Source: Flavobacterium sp. ZT3R18 (GTDB lineage: Bacteria > Bacteroidota > Bacteroidia > Flavobacteriales > Flavobacteriaceae). Taken from it: DNA of 64,000 nt. The stretch lies in contig NZ_VJZS01000006.1 of NCBI RefSeq assembly GCF_007097385.1, positions 1-64,000 of the forward strand. The letters run 5' to 3'. The position numbers were made by a program, and so were the translations under genes. The notes beneath the pieces were generated by a model. It saw only the letters and a program-made list of their open reading frames with translations. It was not told where the DNA came from and did not search any database. Below are positions 49,958 through 59,522 of this stretch, piece after piece. Positions within the stretch are counted from its first letter, which is position 1. Each line of letters opens with the position of its first letter.

Positions 49958-51772
49958 TTAATTTTGTTTTGTTTTCTCTGCGCTATTATTTTTCAACTCT
50001 GTTTTAGAATGAAACTCATGGTTGTCTTCGCTATGATTACTTACTTTTTTCTCACTAATGGTTGTGTGTCCTTGTTTACTCTCACTATGTACATCACCCT
50101 CAATAATTTCATGTAATTTCCCTGTCACATTCAGCATACTATCTCCACCTACAGTTGTATGGAGTATTGCTCCAACAGTGGTAGATTTATCAACTCCTGC
50201 ACTTTCTACAATATTCATTACAGCAGTAGTCCTAATGTCTTTTCCAGCACTGAAAACAATATCCTCCCCAGCTTCAAATTCTATATTCTTGGGCGCTTTA
50301 AATCTTATGTTTCCATCACCATGAACTACGGCTATTGTTTTTCCTTTTTGGCTTTCTATGGTAATATCGCCTGTGTCATCATTAGAAATAATACGGTTTC
50401 CGCTTCGGGTATGTATGACTTTCATATCATTCTTTGCCGTGTCGTACCCGCTTTTGTTCTTTCCATTATAATGCGATCCCACAACATACGGTCTCTCGGC
50501 ACTGCCGCCTACAAAATCTACTAGGACTTCGTCTCCTATTTCTGGAGTCATATAAAATCCTCTTCCCTCCCCCGCGTAGGGTTGCAGTTGTCGCATCCAG
50601 TCGCTCTTCATGTTGCCACCAGCCCAGTGAAATTCTACTTTTACACGCCCCATACCCTCGGGGTCGTTGTTGTCTATTACTTTGGCAGATTGAGATTTAG
50701 CTTTCGCATAAGCGTGTACATTGGTGTAATGTGGCGCGCCAACATCCGAAGGAATGGCTCTAAAATTGCAACTGTAATTCCCGTGAACTTCGGAGTTATG
50801 TGTAACTTCTATAACGACCAAGTTGTGTTCTACGGTTTTGTTTTCTATGGTGAATTTTTGACCAATTCCAAGCGGAAGATAGGACAAACCGCTGTAAATA
50901 ACACTCTTGGCATCTTTGCCATTGGTTTGTAGTTTGACCATTTCGGCAAGGGTGCTAGAATCGGGGGCTTGTGCCGTATAGGCTCCTACTTCTAGGTCGG
51001 GTTGTCTTACTGCGCCTTGTCTGTAGCCTACTATTGTTGCAAACCTATCGCCACTGCCTGTGGTGGTTTTTAATGATGAATTCTTGATCTGGGATGCACT
51101 ATTATAGTCATAACCACCCAATGATTCTTTGTGCGAGAATATCGAGGTTTCTATTTTAAAATGATGCAATGACCCGCCGTTTATTAGTTTTATTTTACTG
51201 GGTTTTAGCTGTCCAAATTGCATGCGCATACCATCCGAGTAAAACCATTGTCCGTAACGCTTGGCAAGTCGTTTTAGGAATTTAAAATTGGTTTCGTTGA
51301 ATTGCGGCATATAATCTAGGTTGGGGTCGTAGGTAGGAACGATGGCATCACGGTTAAAAAAATCTGTTGGGCCTTCGGCAAGTACTTTCTTAACAATGGT
51401 TTCGAGATCTTGCTCCATAAAAGTTCGTGAACGTTTCATATCATCAAGAAAAATCGTGTGACTTATTCCTGTTACGTGCAATCCCGCTGGACAACCATGC
51501 AAATCAACCGATTTTAACGTGTTGATAACACCTTTAGCCATTAGCTTATTTCCATCAAGACCTGTGAAAGTAAAGATTACCTCATTACCATGATAATCAC
51601 TTATGGCTTGGGCTTGTGCGCTAGGTTCTATAATAGGTGAGGCGGTGTATTGCCATACAAACGAAAAATGATGGTGGTCTGCCATCTTTTGTTCTAACTT
51701 CAAATCATAATAAACGACATTATGAGCGAAACCGCTAATATCTAAATGGACTTGCTGCGCAAAATTACTCAT
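49958..51772 (-). CDS. vgrG: VgrG, type VI secretion spike protein
   Basis: The preferred start is MSNFAQQVHLDISGFAHNVV at 51772 (604 residues), as the 28-residue extension to 51856 is basic and unlike the family. The gp27-like hub (~1-370) contains FNETNFKFLKRLAKRYGQWF (~170). The gp5-like OB domain has DPEGMGRVKVEFHWAGG and WMRQLQPYAGEGRGFYMTPE, then EIGDEVLVDFVGGSAERPYVVG. The needle follows as short repeats (SAGKDIRTTA, STTVGAILHTTVGGDS), ending in a polar tail. It punctures the target and carries effectors. Type iii (Bacteroidota) T6SS is indicated. No other T6SS genes (tssB, tssC, tssK) lie in the window. Confidence 0.93.
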   Translation of the reverse strand: MSNFAQQVHLDISGFAHNVVYYDLKLEQKMADHHHFSFVWQYTASPIIEPSAQAQAISDYHGNEVIFTFTGLDGNKLMAKGVINTLKSVDLHGCPAGLHVTGISHTIFLDDMKRSRTFMEQDLETIVKKVLAEGPTDFFNRDAIVPTYDPNLDYMPQFNETNFKFLKRLAKRYGQWFYSDGMRMQFGQLKPSKIKLINGGSLHHFKIETSIFSHKESLGGYDYNSASQIKNSSLKTTTGSGDRFATIVGYRQGAVRQPDLEVGAYTAQAPDSSTLAEMVKLQTNGKDAKSVIYSGLSYLPLGIGQKFTIENKTVEHNLVVIEVTHNSEVHGNYSCNFRAIPSDVGAPHYTNVHAYAKAKSQSAKVIDNNDPEGMGRVKVEFHWAGGNMKSDWMRQLQPYAGEGRGFYMTPEIGDEVLVDFVGGSAERPYVVGSHYNGKNKSGYDTAKNDMKVIHTRSGNRIISNDDTGDITIESQKGKTIAVVHGDGNIRFKAPKNIEFEAGEDIVFSAGKDIRTTAVMNIVESAGVDKSTTVGAILHTTVGGDSMLNVTGKLHEIIEGDVHSESKQGHTTISEKKVSNHSEDNHEFHSKTELKNNSAEKTKQN

Positions 51773-52109
51773 AGGCTTGTAGGTTAAGTATTGTTTTAAT
51801 ATTAAACTATATAATTTATTTTTTACAAACCTAACTCGTTTAATAATACAAAACAATACCCACTTTTAGTGATATTTAAGTTTTTACTTAGACTCCTTAA
51901 CTATTGTGTTTTTTCAAACAATATGTGGCTTAAAGGCTTAAGCTAATACACAAACAGTCACAGTAACTCAAATGAACACTATTATTCAATTAGATCTTGC
52001 AAGCATTCAAAAATGAACAGGATTTTTTTTGTTTTTAACTTTGATTTTATTTTAGAATGCCGAAATTGCAGCACCAATAAACCAAAATTAATTTTAGACT
52101 AAATCAAAA
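51773..52109. other. intergenic gap without gene
   Basis: The gap between vgrG and the M28 gene contains only an imperfect hairpin with a run of T near 51997-52030 (CAAGCATTCAAAAATGAACA). No gene or clear promoter is visible. vgrG and the M28 gene point away from each other, so the promoters of both must lie here. Confidence 0.5.
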
Positions 52110-53498
52110 ATGAAAAAGAATCTATTGCTTTCCCTGCTTTTTATAAATAGTGTTGCTGTATTTGCCCAAGCGAAAGACGAGCAAATTTTTAAGGAAATTT
52201 ACAAATCAGCACTTACAAATTCTAAATGTTATTCGTGGTTAGATCATCTTTCTAACGATATTGGATCTAGATTGTCGGGTTCAGCTGGTGCTGAAAAAGC
52301 GGTTCAATATACCAAACAACAAATGGAAACATTGGGTTTTGATAAAGTATATTTACAAGAAGTAATGGTGCCTAAATGGGTTCGTGGCGAGAAAGAAACA
52401 GCCTATATTCAAGATAATTCAACTAAAATAAAAGTGCCAATTTGTGCTTTGGGTGGTTCAATTGCCACACCCAAAAATGGTTTAACTGCCGAAGTAATAG
52501 AGGTTCACAGTTTTGAAGAACTGAAAACTTTGGGTGTTGATAAAATTAAAGGAAAGATTGTTTTTTATAATCGTCCGATGGATAATGCCGCAATTGAATC
52601 TTTTGAAGCCTATTCAGGAGCGAATAACCAAAGATATGCAGGAGCAAAAGAAGCTTCAAAAATGGGAGCTGTAGCCACAATTGTTCGTTCTATGAACTTG
52701 CGATTAGATGACTTTCCACATACAGGAGCACAAAGTTATGGCGATATTCCAAAATCACAATACATTCCAACGGCTGCAATCAGTACCAATGGAGCCGAAT
52801 TATTAAGCAAGACTTTAAAAAGCAATCCAAAATTGAAATTTTATTTTAAGCAAAGTTGTCTGCAATTTGATGATGTTTTGTCTTATAATGTGGTAGGGGA
52901 AATCAAAGGGAGCGAACATCCTGAAAATATAATGGTAGTAGGCGGACATCTGGATTCATGGGACTTAGCTGATGGTTCTCATGATGATGGTGCAGGAGTG
53001 GTACAAAGTATGGAGGTGATGAATACTTTTAATAACATAAATTATAAACCCAAAAATACGCTTCGTGTTGTTCTTTTTATGAATGAAGAAAATGGGTTAA
53101 GAGGCGGAAGTAAATACGAAGAGTTGTCTTTAGCGAATAAAGAAAATCACATTTTTGCTTTAGAAAGTGATTCAGGAGGATTTACCCCTAGGGGCTTTTC
53201 TTTAGAATGTGACGATGCGAATTTTGCTAAAATTGCAGGTTGGAAAAATGTATTTGAGCCTTATTTGATTCATAGTTTTGTGAAAGGACATGCAGGATCA
53301 GACATCGGGCCATTAACGGGGCAAACACTTGTAAAAGCAGGCTTGAAACCGGATTCACAACGTTATTTTGATTACCACCATGCCGCAAATGATACATTTG
53401 ACGCTGTTGATAAAAGAGAATTAGAACTTGGTGCTGGAACTATGGCTGCTTTGTTATACATGATAGACCAAAACGGGATTGTAAAGCAAAATCCTTAA
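52110..53498 (+). CDS. M28-family metallopeptidase, carboxypeptidase Q-like
   Basis: This 462-residue secreted enzyme has a signal peptide (MKKNLLLSLLFINSVAVFAQ), a PA-type insert domain (~110-235) and a di-zinc peptidase core. Ligands and catalytic residues are visible: GGHLDSWDLADGSHDDGAG (~277-295, His and Asp), MNEENGLRGG with the catalytic Glu (~325), ESDSGGFTP (~352) and DYHHAANDTFDAVD (~423-436, last His). The arrangement is that of the glutamate/plasma carboxypeptidase branch. It should cut dipeptides or N-terminal residues outside the inner membrane. It has its own terminator at 53533-53580. Confidence 0.92.
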   Translation: MKKNLLLSLLFINSVAVFAQAKDEQIFKEIYKSALTNSKCYSWLDHLSNDIGSRLSGSAGAEKAVQYTKQQMETLGFDKVYLQEVMVPKWVRGEKETAYIQDNSTKIKVPICALGGSIATPKNGLTAEVIEVHSFEELKTLGVDKIKGKIVFYNRPMDNAAIESFEAYSGANNQRYAGAKEASKMGAVATIVRSMNLRLDDFPHTGAQSYGDIPKSQYIPTAAISTNGAELLSKTLKSNPKLKFYFKQSCLQFDDVLSYNVVGEIKGSEHPENIMVVGGHLDSWDLADGSHDDGAGVVQSMEVMNTFNNINYKPKNTLRVVLFMNEENGLRGGSKYEELSLANKENHIFALESDSGGFTPRGFSLECDDANFAKIAGWKNVFEPYLIHSFVKGHAGSDIGPLTGQTLVKAGLKPDSQRYFDYHHAANDTFDAVDKRELELGAGTMAALLYMIDQNGIVKQNP

Positions 53499-53532
53499 AA
53501 AAGGTAATTACAATAGCATATAATTTAGAAAC

Positions 53533-53580
53533 AACCTAAACCTACTGAAATATCAATTTTAGCCGGTTTAGGTTTTTTTT
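53533..53580 (+). terminator. terminator of the M28 gene
   Basis: AACCTAAACC and GGTTTAGGTT are perfect arms across a 22-base loop, then eight T. The rest of the 303-base gap to nadC is A/T-rich and holds no gene. Confidence 0.82.
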
Positions 53581-53801
53581 ATTTTAAAGAAGTTGTGTTG
53601 TTTGAAATAGATGAAATGAATTGATATTGAATGAGTTTTTAGTATTTAATGAGTATTCAAAATTGACCGTAATTGTGCTAAAAATTGGATAACGAGCGTA
53701 CTTAGTTGTAATAAAGTAGGAATTCTAAATTTTAAAACTTTCTTAACTTTTAAATCCACAAAATAAATCCTACTTTAGCATTCTTTAAAAAAATACTGAA
53801 A

Positions 53802-54659
53802 ATGATAAGTGAAGCACAGTTTCAAAAGGAGTTACAAATACTGATTGCAAATGCCATTAGAGAAGATGTGGGCTCTGGAGATTATAGTTCATTAGCCTGT
53901 ATTCCTGCAGCTGCTTTGGGAAAAGCGAAGTTACTGGTAAAAGAAGACGGTATTATTGCAGGTGTGGCTTTGGCCAAAATGATTTTCGAATATGTAGATC
54001 CTACTTTGCAAATAGAAACTTTTATTGAGGACGGAACTCCTGTAAAGTTTGGCGATGTAGTTTTTCATGTTTCCGGAAGTTCTCAATCGATTTTGAAAGC
54101 CGAAAGAGTAGTGCTGAATTCCATGCAACGAATGAGTGCCATAGCTACGAAAACAAACAGTTTTGTGCAATTATTAGAAGGTACAAAAACAAAAATACTA
54201 GATACTCGTAAAACAACTCCCGGTTTTCGCGCTGCCGAGAAATGGGCTGTAAAAATTGGAGGGGGAGAAAATCACCGTTTCGCTTTATATGACATGGTGA
54301 TGTTAAAAGACAATCATATCGATTTTGCAGGTGGTATTACTTTGGCAATAGCCAAAACTCAAGCGTATCTAAAAGAAAATAATCTGGATTTAAAAATCAT
54401 TGTTGAGGCAAGGGATTTAAAAGAAATTATTGAGATTTTGAAATGCGAAGGGGTATATAGAATCTTGATTGACAATTTTAATTATGAGGATACTCGTAAA
54501 GCAGTGGTCTTAATTGGAACCAAATGCCAAACTGAATCTTCAGGGAATATCAATGAAAGCACGATGCGAAATTATGCGGACTGTGGAGTGAATTATATTT
54601 CGTCTGGAGCATTAACGCATTCAGTTTATAATATGGATTTGAGTTTAAAAGCAATTTAA
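53802..54659 (+). CDS. nadC: nicotinate-nucleotide pyrophosphorylase (carboxylating), NadC
   Basis: This 285-residue cytoplasmic enzyme turns quinolinate and PRPP into nicotinate mononucleotide, the entry to NAD. Family motifs are AIREDVGSGDYSSLA (~18-32), AERVVLNSMQRMSAIAT (~107-123), KILDTRKTTPGFRAAEKWAV (~134-153), GGGENHRFALYDMVMLKDNHI (~157-177) and EARDLKEI. The final ISSGALTHSVYNMDLSLK is typical. nadA and nadB are not in the window. The YihY-family gene follows at 5 bases, so the two are cotranscribed. Confidence 0.96.
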   Translation: MISEAQFQKELQILIANAIREDVGSGDYSSLACIPAAALGKAKLLVKEDGIIAGVALAKMIFEYVDPTLQIETFIEDGTPVKFGDVVFHVSGSSQSILKAERVVLNSMQRMSAIATKTNSFVQLLEGTKTKILDTRKTTPGFRAAEKWAVKIGGGENHRFALYDMVMLKDNHIDFAGGITLAIAKTQAYLKENNLDLKIIVEARDLKEIIEILKCEGVYRILIDNFNYEDTRKAVVLIGTKCQTESSGNINESTMRNYADCGVNYISSGALTHSVYNMDLSLKAI

Positions 54660-54663
54660 TACG

Positions 54664-55599
54664 ATGAGTCTAATTATAGAAGAAAAACTCGAAAAAATCC
54701 CTGTAATTAGGAACTTGATGCACGTTTTGAAAAGGATAAAAATACCTGGTTTTGGAGGTTTGTCTTTTTATGATTTACTCGAAATGTATATTGAAGGAAT
54801 AGTAGATGGAGCCTTTTCGTACCACGCTAGTGCAGTTGCGTTTAGCTTTTTTATGGCGTTGTTTCCTTTTGCTTTGTTTATTTTAAACTTAATTCCTTTT
54901 ATTCCAATTGAAGGTTTTCAAGAAGATTTCCTTCAATTTGTAAAAGAAGGAGTGCCGCCAAATACCTACGATGCTATTGCAAATATTATAAATGACATTC
55001 TTAACAATAGCCATTCAGGATTAATGTCTTCGGGTTTTTTGCTGTCTATTTTCTTGATGGCAAATGGTATAAATGGAATTCTTGGTGGTTTTGAATCCTC
55101 TCGACATGTTTTAGAAAAAAGGGGGTTTTTACATCAATATTTTGTGGCATTAGGGATATCATTGTTGCTTTCTATTCTTTTGCTTTTAACGGTTGCTATT
55201 ATTGTTGTTTTTGAGGTTTTTATTCAAAAAACAATCATTCAAGACGTATTGAGTGATCGGATTCCGTTGATTATTCTAGGGCGCTATATATTTGTGATAT
55301 TAATGATTTTGATAACTTCTTCTGTATTATTGCGATATGGAACAAAACAATCGCATAAGCCTCCTTTTATAAGTATTGGTTCTGTATTTACGACGATATT
55401 AATTATAATTTCGTCCTACTTTTTCGGAATATGGGTAATACGCTTTTCGAAGTATAATGAGCTTTACGGATCTATTGGGACATTGCTGATTATGATGTTC
55501 TACATCTGGATAAACTGCATGATTTTGTTATTGGGATTCGAATTGAATGCAACAATTCATAAACTGCGAAAAAAGAATAATCATAATAAAAAAGTTTAG
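54664..55599 (+). CDS. YihY/BrkB family membrane protein
   Basis: This 311-residue protein has about six membrane helices and the family signature: GAFSYHASAVAFSFFMALFPFALFILNLIPF (~43-75) and, later, NELYGSIGTLLIMMFYIWINCMILLLGFELN (~260-290), with the conserved glycines and the final Glu-Leu-Asn. The old name 'ribonuclease BN' was a mistake; the role may be in transport of lipids or other molecules. It starts 5 bases after nadC. The C terminus is basic and Asn-rich (KLRKKNNHNKKV). Confidence 0.9.
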   Translation: MSLIIEEKLEKIPVIRNLMHVLKRIKIPGFGGLSFYDLLEMYIEGIVDGAFSYHASAVAFSFFMALFPFALFILNLIPFIPIEGFQEDFLQFVKEGVPPNTYDAIANIINDILNNSHSGLMSSGFLLSIFLMANGINGILGGFESSRHVLEKRGFLHQYFVALGISLLLSILLLLTVAIIVVFEVFIQKTIIQDVLSDRIPLIILGRYIFVILMILITSSVLLRYGTKQSHKPPFISIGSVFTTILIIISSYFFGIWVIRFSKYNELYGSIGTLLIMMFYIWINCMILLLGFELNATIHKLRKKNNHNKKV

Positions 55600-55709
55600 T
55601 TAACGAATAAGAGTATAAAAAATGAATTTCGTATTCGTACTCAACTCCCCCGACGCAAGTAGTAACTGTGATCTGATTTTATAAATATAAATTAATAAGT
55701 TAAAAAGAA

Positions 55710-56141
55710 ATGAAAAAAAGTGCCGTATTTAGTTTAGTTGTCTTTTTTGCAATAATTTGCAATGTTCAAAGCCAAAGTGTAATCGGGAAATGGAAAACAG
55801 TTGACGATGAAACGGGTAAGCCCAAATCAGTAGTTGAAATCTATGAGAAGTCTGGAAAAATTTATGGTAAAATAGTTGATATTCTTGAAGCAGATAAGAA
55901 GAATAAAGTTTGTTCTGAATGTTCGGGAGAAGATAAAAACAAACCAATTCTTGGAATGACAATTATAAAAGGATTGCGTAAAGAGGGTAATGAGTATAAT
56001 GACGGACAAATTTTGGATCCCAAAAACGGAAAATCATACAAATGTGTCATCACGCTTGAAGGAAATGATAAATTAAAACTAAGAGGTTATATTGGTGTTT
56101 CTTTGTTTGGACGCACTCAATACTGGTCTAGGATAAAATAG
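55710..56141 (+). CDS. DUF2147 secreted protein
   Basis: This 143-residue protein has a signal peptide (MKKSAVFSLVVFFAIICNVQSQ). The mature part is the DUF2147 beta-barrel: VIGKWKTVDDETGKPKSVVE at the start, the pair of cysteines in KVCSECSGEDKNKPI (~67-80), then MTIIKGLRKEGNEYNDGQIL and LRGYIGVSLFGRTQYWSR at the end. DUF2147 proteins are periplasmic lipocalin-like small barrels of unknown ligand. It is a lone gene, followed by an ATCTAAA repeat before priA. Confidence 0.92.
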   Translation: MKKSAVFSLVVFFAIICNVQSQSVIGKWKTVDDETGKPKSVVEIYEKSGKIYGKIVDILEADKKNKVCSECSGEDKNKPILGMTIIKGLRKEGNEYNDGQILDPKNGKSYKCVITLEGNDKLKLRGYIGVSLFGRTQYWSRIK

Positions 56142-56154
56142 ATTTTAGAATGTA

Positions 56155-56190
56155 AATCTAAAATCTGCAATCTAAAATCTAAAATCTAAA
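56155..56190. repeat. ATCTAAA-type dispersed repeat, copy 2
   Basis: It is identical over 36 bases to 4292-4327. It fills most of the gap between the DUF2147 gene and priA, ending 9 bases before the priA start, so any priA promoter must lie in or before it. Confidence 0.75.
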
Positions 56191-56198
56191 CTTATTTA

Positions 56199-58649
56199 AT
56201 GTATTTCGTCGAAGTTGTTTTACCACTTTCTCTTGCCAAAACCTTTACCTACAGTGTTTCGGAAGCTGAGTTTCTTTTTATGAAAAAAGGGATGAGAGTG
56301 GCTGTACCTTTCGGTAAAAGTAAAATCTATACGGCTTTAGTAATTGAAATACACAATAACAAACCGACGTTGTACGATGCCAAAGAAATTCATCAAATAT
56401 TAGACGAATCTCCTATAGTAACCGAATCCCAAATCAATCATTGGCTTTGGATCGCGGACTACTATATGTGCGCTATTGGAGATGTGTACCGTGGTGCCAT
56501 GCCTAGCGCATTGTTGCTGGAAAGTGAAACTATAATTACAAAATTGAATGATTTGTTTGTAGATGAAAGTTTGCTTTCGGATGATGAATTTTTGGTTTAT
56601 GAAGCTTTGCAACAACAAAGTTCTCTAAAAGTACAAGATATTATTGCTATTTTAAACAGAAATAATATTTTCCCCGTTATTCAAAAATTGGTGGATAAAA
56701 ATATTCTGGTGCTTCAGGAAGAAGTTCAGGAAACTTACAAACCTAAATTAGTACGGTACGTTCGTTTGCATACAAAATATGATACTAATGACGGGTTAAA
56801 AGAATTACTTGATATTCTAAAAAGTGCCAACAAACAAAAGGAAATAGTCCTTAATTATTTTCAATTAAGTGCTACTGAAAAAAAACCAATTACAGTTAAA
56901 AAACTCATTGAAGCGGCTAATTCTTCAGCGGCAATAGTTAAAGTATTAATTGAAAAAGAAATTTTCGAAGAATATTTTTTGCAAGAAGACCGAATCAATT
57001 TTGCAGGAAATAGTAGAGAAGGGGAGCTTCTATTAAGTACAGCCCAACAAAAGGCGTTTGATTCCATTAAAGAAAATTTCGAACATAAAGCAGTTTGTCT
57101 TTTGCATGGAATTACATCAAGTGGCAAGACTGAAATTTACATTAAACTGATAGAGGAATATTTGGCAACAGGAAAACAAGTCTTGTATTTGTTGCCAGAA
57201 ATTGCCTTGACCACTCAATTGGTTTCTAGATTAAGAGCTCATTTTGGAAATAAAGTGGCTGTTTTTCATTCTAAATATAATAATAATGAAAGGGTAGAAG
57301 TTTGGAATCAAGTTTTGCGAAATGCGGATAAAGCTCAAATTGTAATAGGAGCAAGATCAGCCTTGTTTTTGCCATTTTATGATTTAGGTTTTATCATTAT
57401 TGATGAGGAGCACGAACAAACTTTTAAGCAATCAGATCCTGCACCTCGCTACCATGCACGTGATGCAGCTGTAGTTTTGGCAAATGGACATCAAGCCAAA
57501 GTGTTGCTAGGTTCTGCAACACCAAGTATAGAAACCTATTTTAATGCAACATCGGATAAATATGGTTTCGTCGAAATTTCAGAACGTTTTGGGAGTGTAA
57601 GTTTGCCAGAAATAGTGTTGGTTGATTTAAAAGATAAATACTTTCGTAAAAAAATGAATGGTCATTTTAGTGATGTTCTAATCGAAGAAATCACAACGGC
57701 TTTGTCATTGGGCGAACAAGTTATTTTATTTCAAAACAGAAGGGGGTATTCGCCTATAATTGAATGTATAACTTGCGGACACGTACCGCATTGCCAGCAG
57801 TGCGATGTGAGTCTGACCTATCATAAGCATAAAAATCAATTGCGCTGTCACTATTGCGGATACTCAATGGCAAATCCTACTCGTTGTCATGCGTGTTCCA
57901 GTATCGATTTGACCACCAAAGGTTTTGGGACGGAACAAATAGAACAAGAATTAATGACTATTTTCCCTGGTGCCAAAACAGGAAGAATGGATCAAGATAC
58001 TACTCGAGGGAAATTTGGTTTCGAAAAAATTATAGACAGTTTTAAGAATCGTGAGGTTGATATTTTGGTTGGAACCCAAATGCTAGCCAAAGGATTAGAT
58101 TTTGATAATGTCAATTTGGTTGGGATTATGAATGCCGATAATATGTTGTACCATCCTGATTTTCGTGCGTTCGAAAGAAGTTTCCAAATGATGACTCAGG
58201 TAGCTGGACGTTCGGGGCGATCTGAGAAAAAAGGAAAAGTAATTATTCAGACCTACAATCCCAATCACAATACGATACAGCAAGTAACACATACTGATTA
58301 TGTCGGAATGTATAAAGAGCAATTGTATGACAGGCAAATTTATAAGTACCCGCCTTATTTTAGAATTATAAAATTGACACTCAAGCAACGTGATTTCGAT
58401 AAGCTTAAGGAAGGAGCAATGTGGTTGTATCAGGTATTAAGTCAAAATTTGGTTATGCCAGTTTTAGGGCCAGAAGAACCTGTGATTAGTAGAATCCGAA
58501 ATGAATACATCCGAACTATAATTATTAAGATTCCTCAGCAAACTTCAATTGGTAATACAAAAAAAACTATCCAAAAGATATTGAATAGTTTCGAGGCTGT
58601 CGCTCAATACAGAGCTATAAAAGTTACGACAAATGTCGATTTTTATTAG
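56199..58649 (+). CDS. priA: primosomal helicase PriA
   Basis: This 816-residue replication-restart helicase has an N-terminal DNA-binding domain (MYFVEVVLPLSLAKTFTYSV), Walker A in LLHGITSSGKTEIYIKLIEE (~301), Walker B IIIDEEHEQTFKQSDPAPRY (~400), a zinc-binding block (~525-570: CITCGHVPHCQQC, CHYCGYSM, CHACSS), and RMDQDTTRGK in the second motor lobe. Its length is within the family range for Bacteroidota (about 800-830). It reloads the replisome at stalled forks. The LytTR gene is convergent and ends 9 bases beyond. Confidence 0.97.
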   Translation: MYFVEVVLPLSLAKTFTYSVSEAEFLFMKKGMRVAVPFGKSKIYTALVIEIHNNKPTLYDAKEIHQILDESPIVTESQINHWLWIADYYMCAIGDVYRGAMPSALLLESETIITKLNDLFVDESLLSDDEFLVYEALQQQSSLKVQDIIAILNRNNIFPVIQKLVDKNILVLQEEVQETYKPKLVRYVRLHTKYDTNDGLKELLDILKSANKQKEIVLNYFQLSATEKKPITVKKLIEAANSSAAIVKVLIEKEIFEEYFLQEDRINFAGNSREGELLLSTAQQKAFDSIKENFEHKAVCLLHGITSSGKTEIYIKLIEEYLATGKQVLYLLPEIALTTQLVSRLRAHFGNKVAVFHSKYNNNERVEVWNQVLRNADKAQIVIGARSALFLPFYDLGFIIIDEEHEQTFKQSDPAPRYHARDAAVVLANGHQAKVLLGSATPSIETYFNATSDKYGFVEISERFGSVSLPEIVLVDLKDKYFRKKMNGHFSDVLIEEITTALSLGEQVILFQNRRGYSPIIECITCGHVPHCQQCDVSLTYHKHKNQLRCHYCGYSMANPTRCHACSSIDLTTKGFGTEQIEQELMTIFPGAKTGRMDQDTTRGKFGFEKIIDSFKNREVDILVGTQMLAKGLDFDNVNLVGIMNADNMLYHPDFRAFERSFQMMTQVAGRSGRSEKKGKVIIQTYNPNHNTIQQVTHTDYVGMYKEQLYDRQIYKYPPYFRIIKLTLKQRDFDKLKEGAMWLYQVLSQNLVMPVLGPEEPVISRIRNEYIRTIIIKIPQQTSIGNTKKTIQKILNSFEAVAQYRAIKVTTNVDFY

Positions 58650-58658
58650 GGTAAAATT

Positions 58659-59354
58659 TTAGGTATAGGCAAGTGCTTTTACAAGATCTTCTTTTTTGTT
58701 TCGACTCAAAGGAATTTTTGTTACGCCAATTTCGGCAAACTTGCTGTTAAAACGATCAATTTTGTCGATATTGACAATAAAAGATTTGTGTACCCTGATG
58801 AATTTTTCTTTCGATAAATCATTCTCAAAAGATTTCATGGTAGAAAGTACAAGATTGCTATCGTCTTCTGTGACTACTTTTACGTAATCACCAAAAGCTT
58901 CAATCCATTTAATTTTGGATGTGAATATTTTTAATTTTTTTAGGTTACTTTTGATAAAAATGTGCTCGCCTTCATCTTCTTTATTCTCTTTCTTAAGTAG
59001 GAATTGGTCAATAGCTCTTCGAACGGAAGCATTAAATCGCTCGATAGAAATTGGTTTTTGAAGATAATCTGTGGCATTATAGTCGAAAGCCTTCATGGCA
59101 TATTCTGCTTTAGAAGTAATGAATATAATTTGTGGTTTTGTTTTTAAGCCATCAAGAAAATCAAATCCACTAATCACAGGCATCTCAATGTCGAGGAATA
59201 TTAGATCTACCGTATGTACTGTCATGCAACTTTTAGCTTCTATAGCATTAGAAAAATCACCTATTAAGTTTAAATTGGTATGATTATTAACTAATTTTGC
59301 AATTATCATTCTTTGAATCGAACTATCATCTACAACTACACAGTTTAGTTTCAT
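58659..59354 (-). CDS. LytTR-family response regulator
   Basis: This 231-residue regulator has a receiver domain (~1-118), with phospho-acceptor Asp55 in LIFLDIEMP, Asp9/Asp10 near the start and Lys in LQKPI. The LytTR DNA-binding domain (~132-231) shows IFIKSNLKKLKIFTSKIKWI, KFIRVHKSFIVNIDKIDRF and IPLSRNKKEDLVKAL. It is the LytR/AlgR type. No histidine kinase gene of the LytS/YehU kind is next to it, so its partner lies elsewhere. It is divergent from rpsF. Confidence 0.94.
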   Translation of the reverse strand: MKLNCVVVDDSSIQRMIIAKLVNNHTNLNLIGDFSNAIEAKSCMTVHTVDLIFLDIEMPVISGFDFLDGLKTKPQIIFITSKAEYAMKAFDYNATDYLQKPISIERFNASVRRAIDQFLLKKENKEDEGEHIFIKSNLKKLKIFTSKIKWIEAFGDYVKVVTEDDSNLVLSTMKSFENDLSKEKFIRVHKSFIVNIDKIDRFNSKFAEIGVTKIPLSRNKKEDLVKALAYT

Positions 59355-59461
59355 AATGTTAGGTTTATTTGATTTGGTAAAGTAAAAATACTTTTTTTTA
59401 TTTTAGTAATCTAATAAAACGAGTGTTTTTTTGTTGTTCATCGATTAAAGCGATTTAAAGC

Positions 59462-59491
59462 TTGTTTGTTTAAAAAAAAAGATTACTTTTG
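59462..59491 (+). promoter_or_regulatory. Bacteroidota-type promoter of rpsF
   Basis: The -33-like TTG at 59462-59464 and the -7 element TACTTTTG at 59484-59491 are 19 bases apart, as in the TTG/TAnnTTTG consensus. It lies 32 bases ahead of rpsF. Confidence 0.65.
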
Positions 59492-59522
59492 CAGCCAAAT
59501 TAACAAATAAATAAAAATATTT

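Noticed and set aside
50159..50524. 121-residue frame antisense to vgrG
   Set aside because: The composition is that of a shadow of the VgrG needle repeats.
51773..51856. Longer VgrG N terminus (start at 51856)
   Set aside because: The extra 28 residues are basic and hydrophobic and do not fit the family, whose start MSNFAQQVHLDISGF is at 51772.
58659..59354. Complete two-component system
   Set aside because: Only the LytTR response regulator is present; no kinase gene adjoins it.
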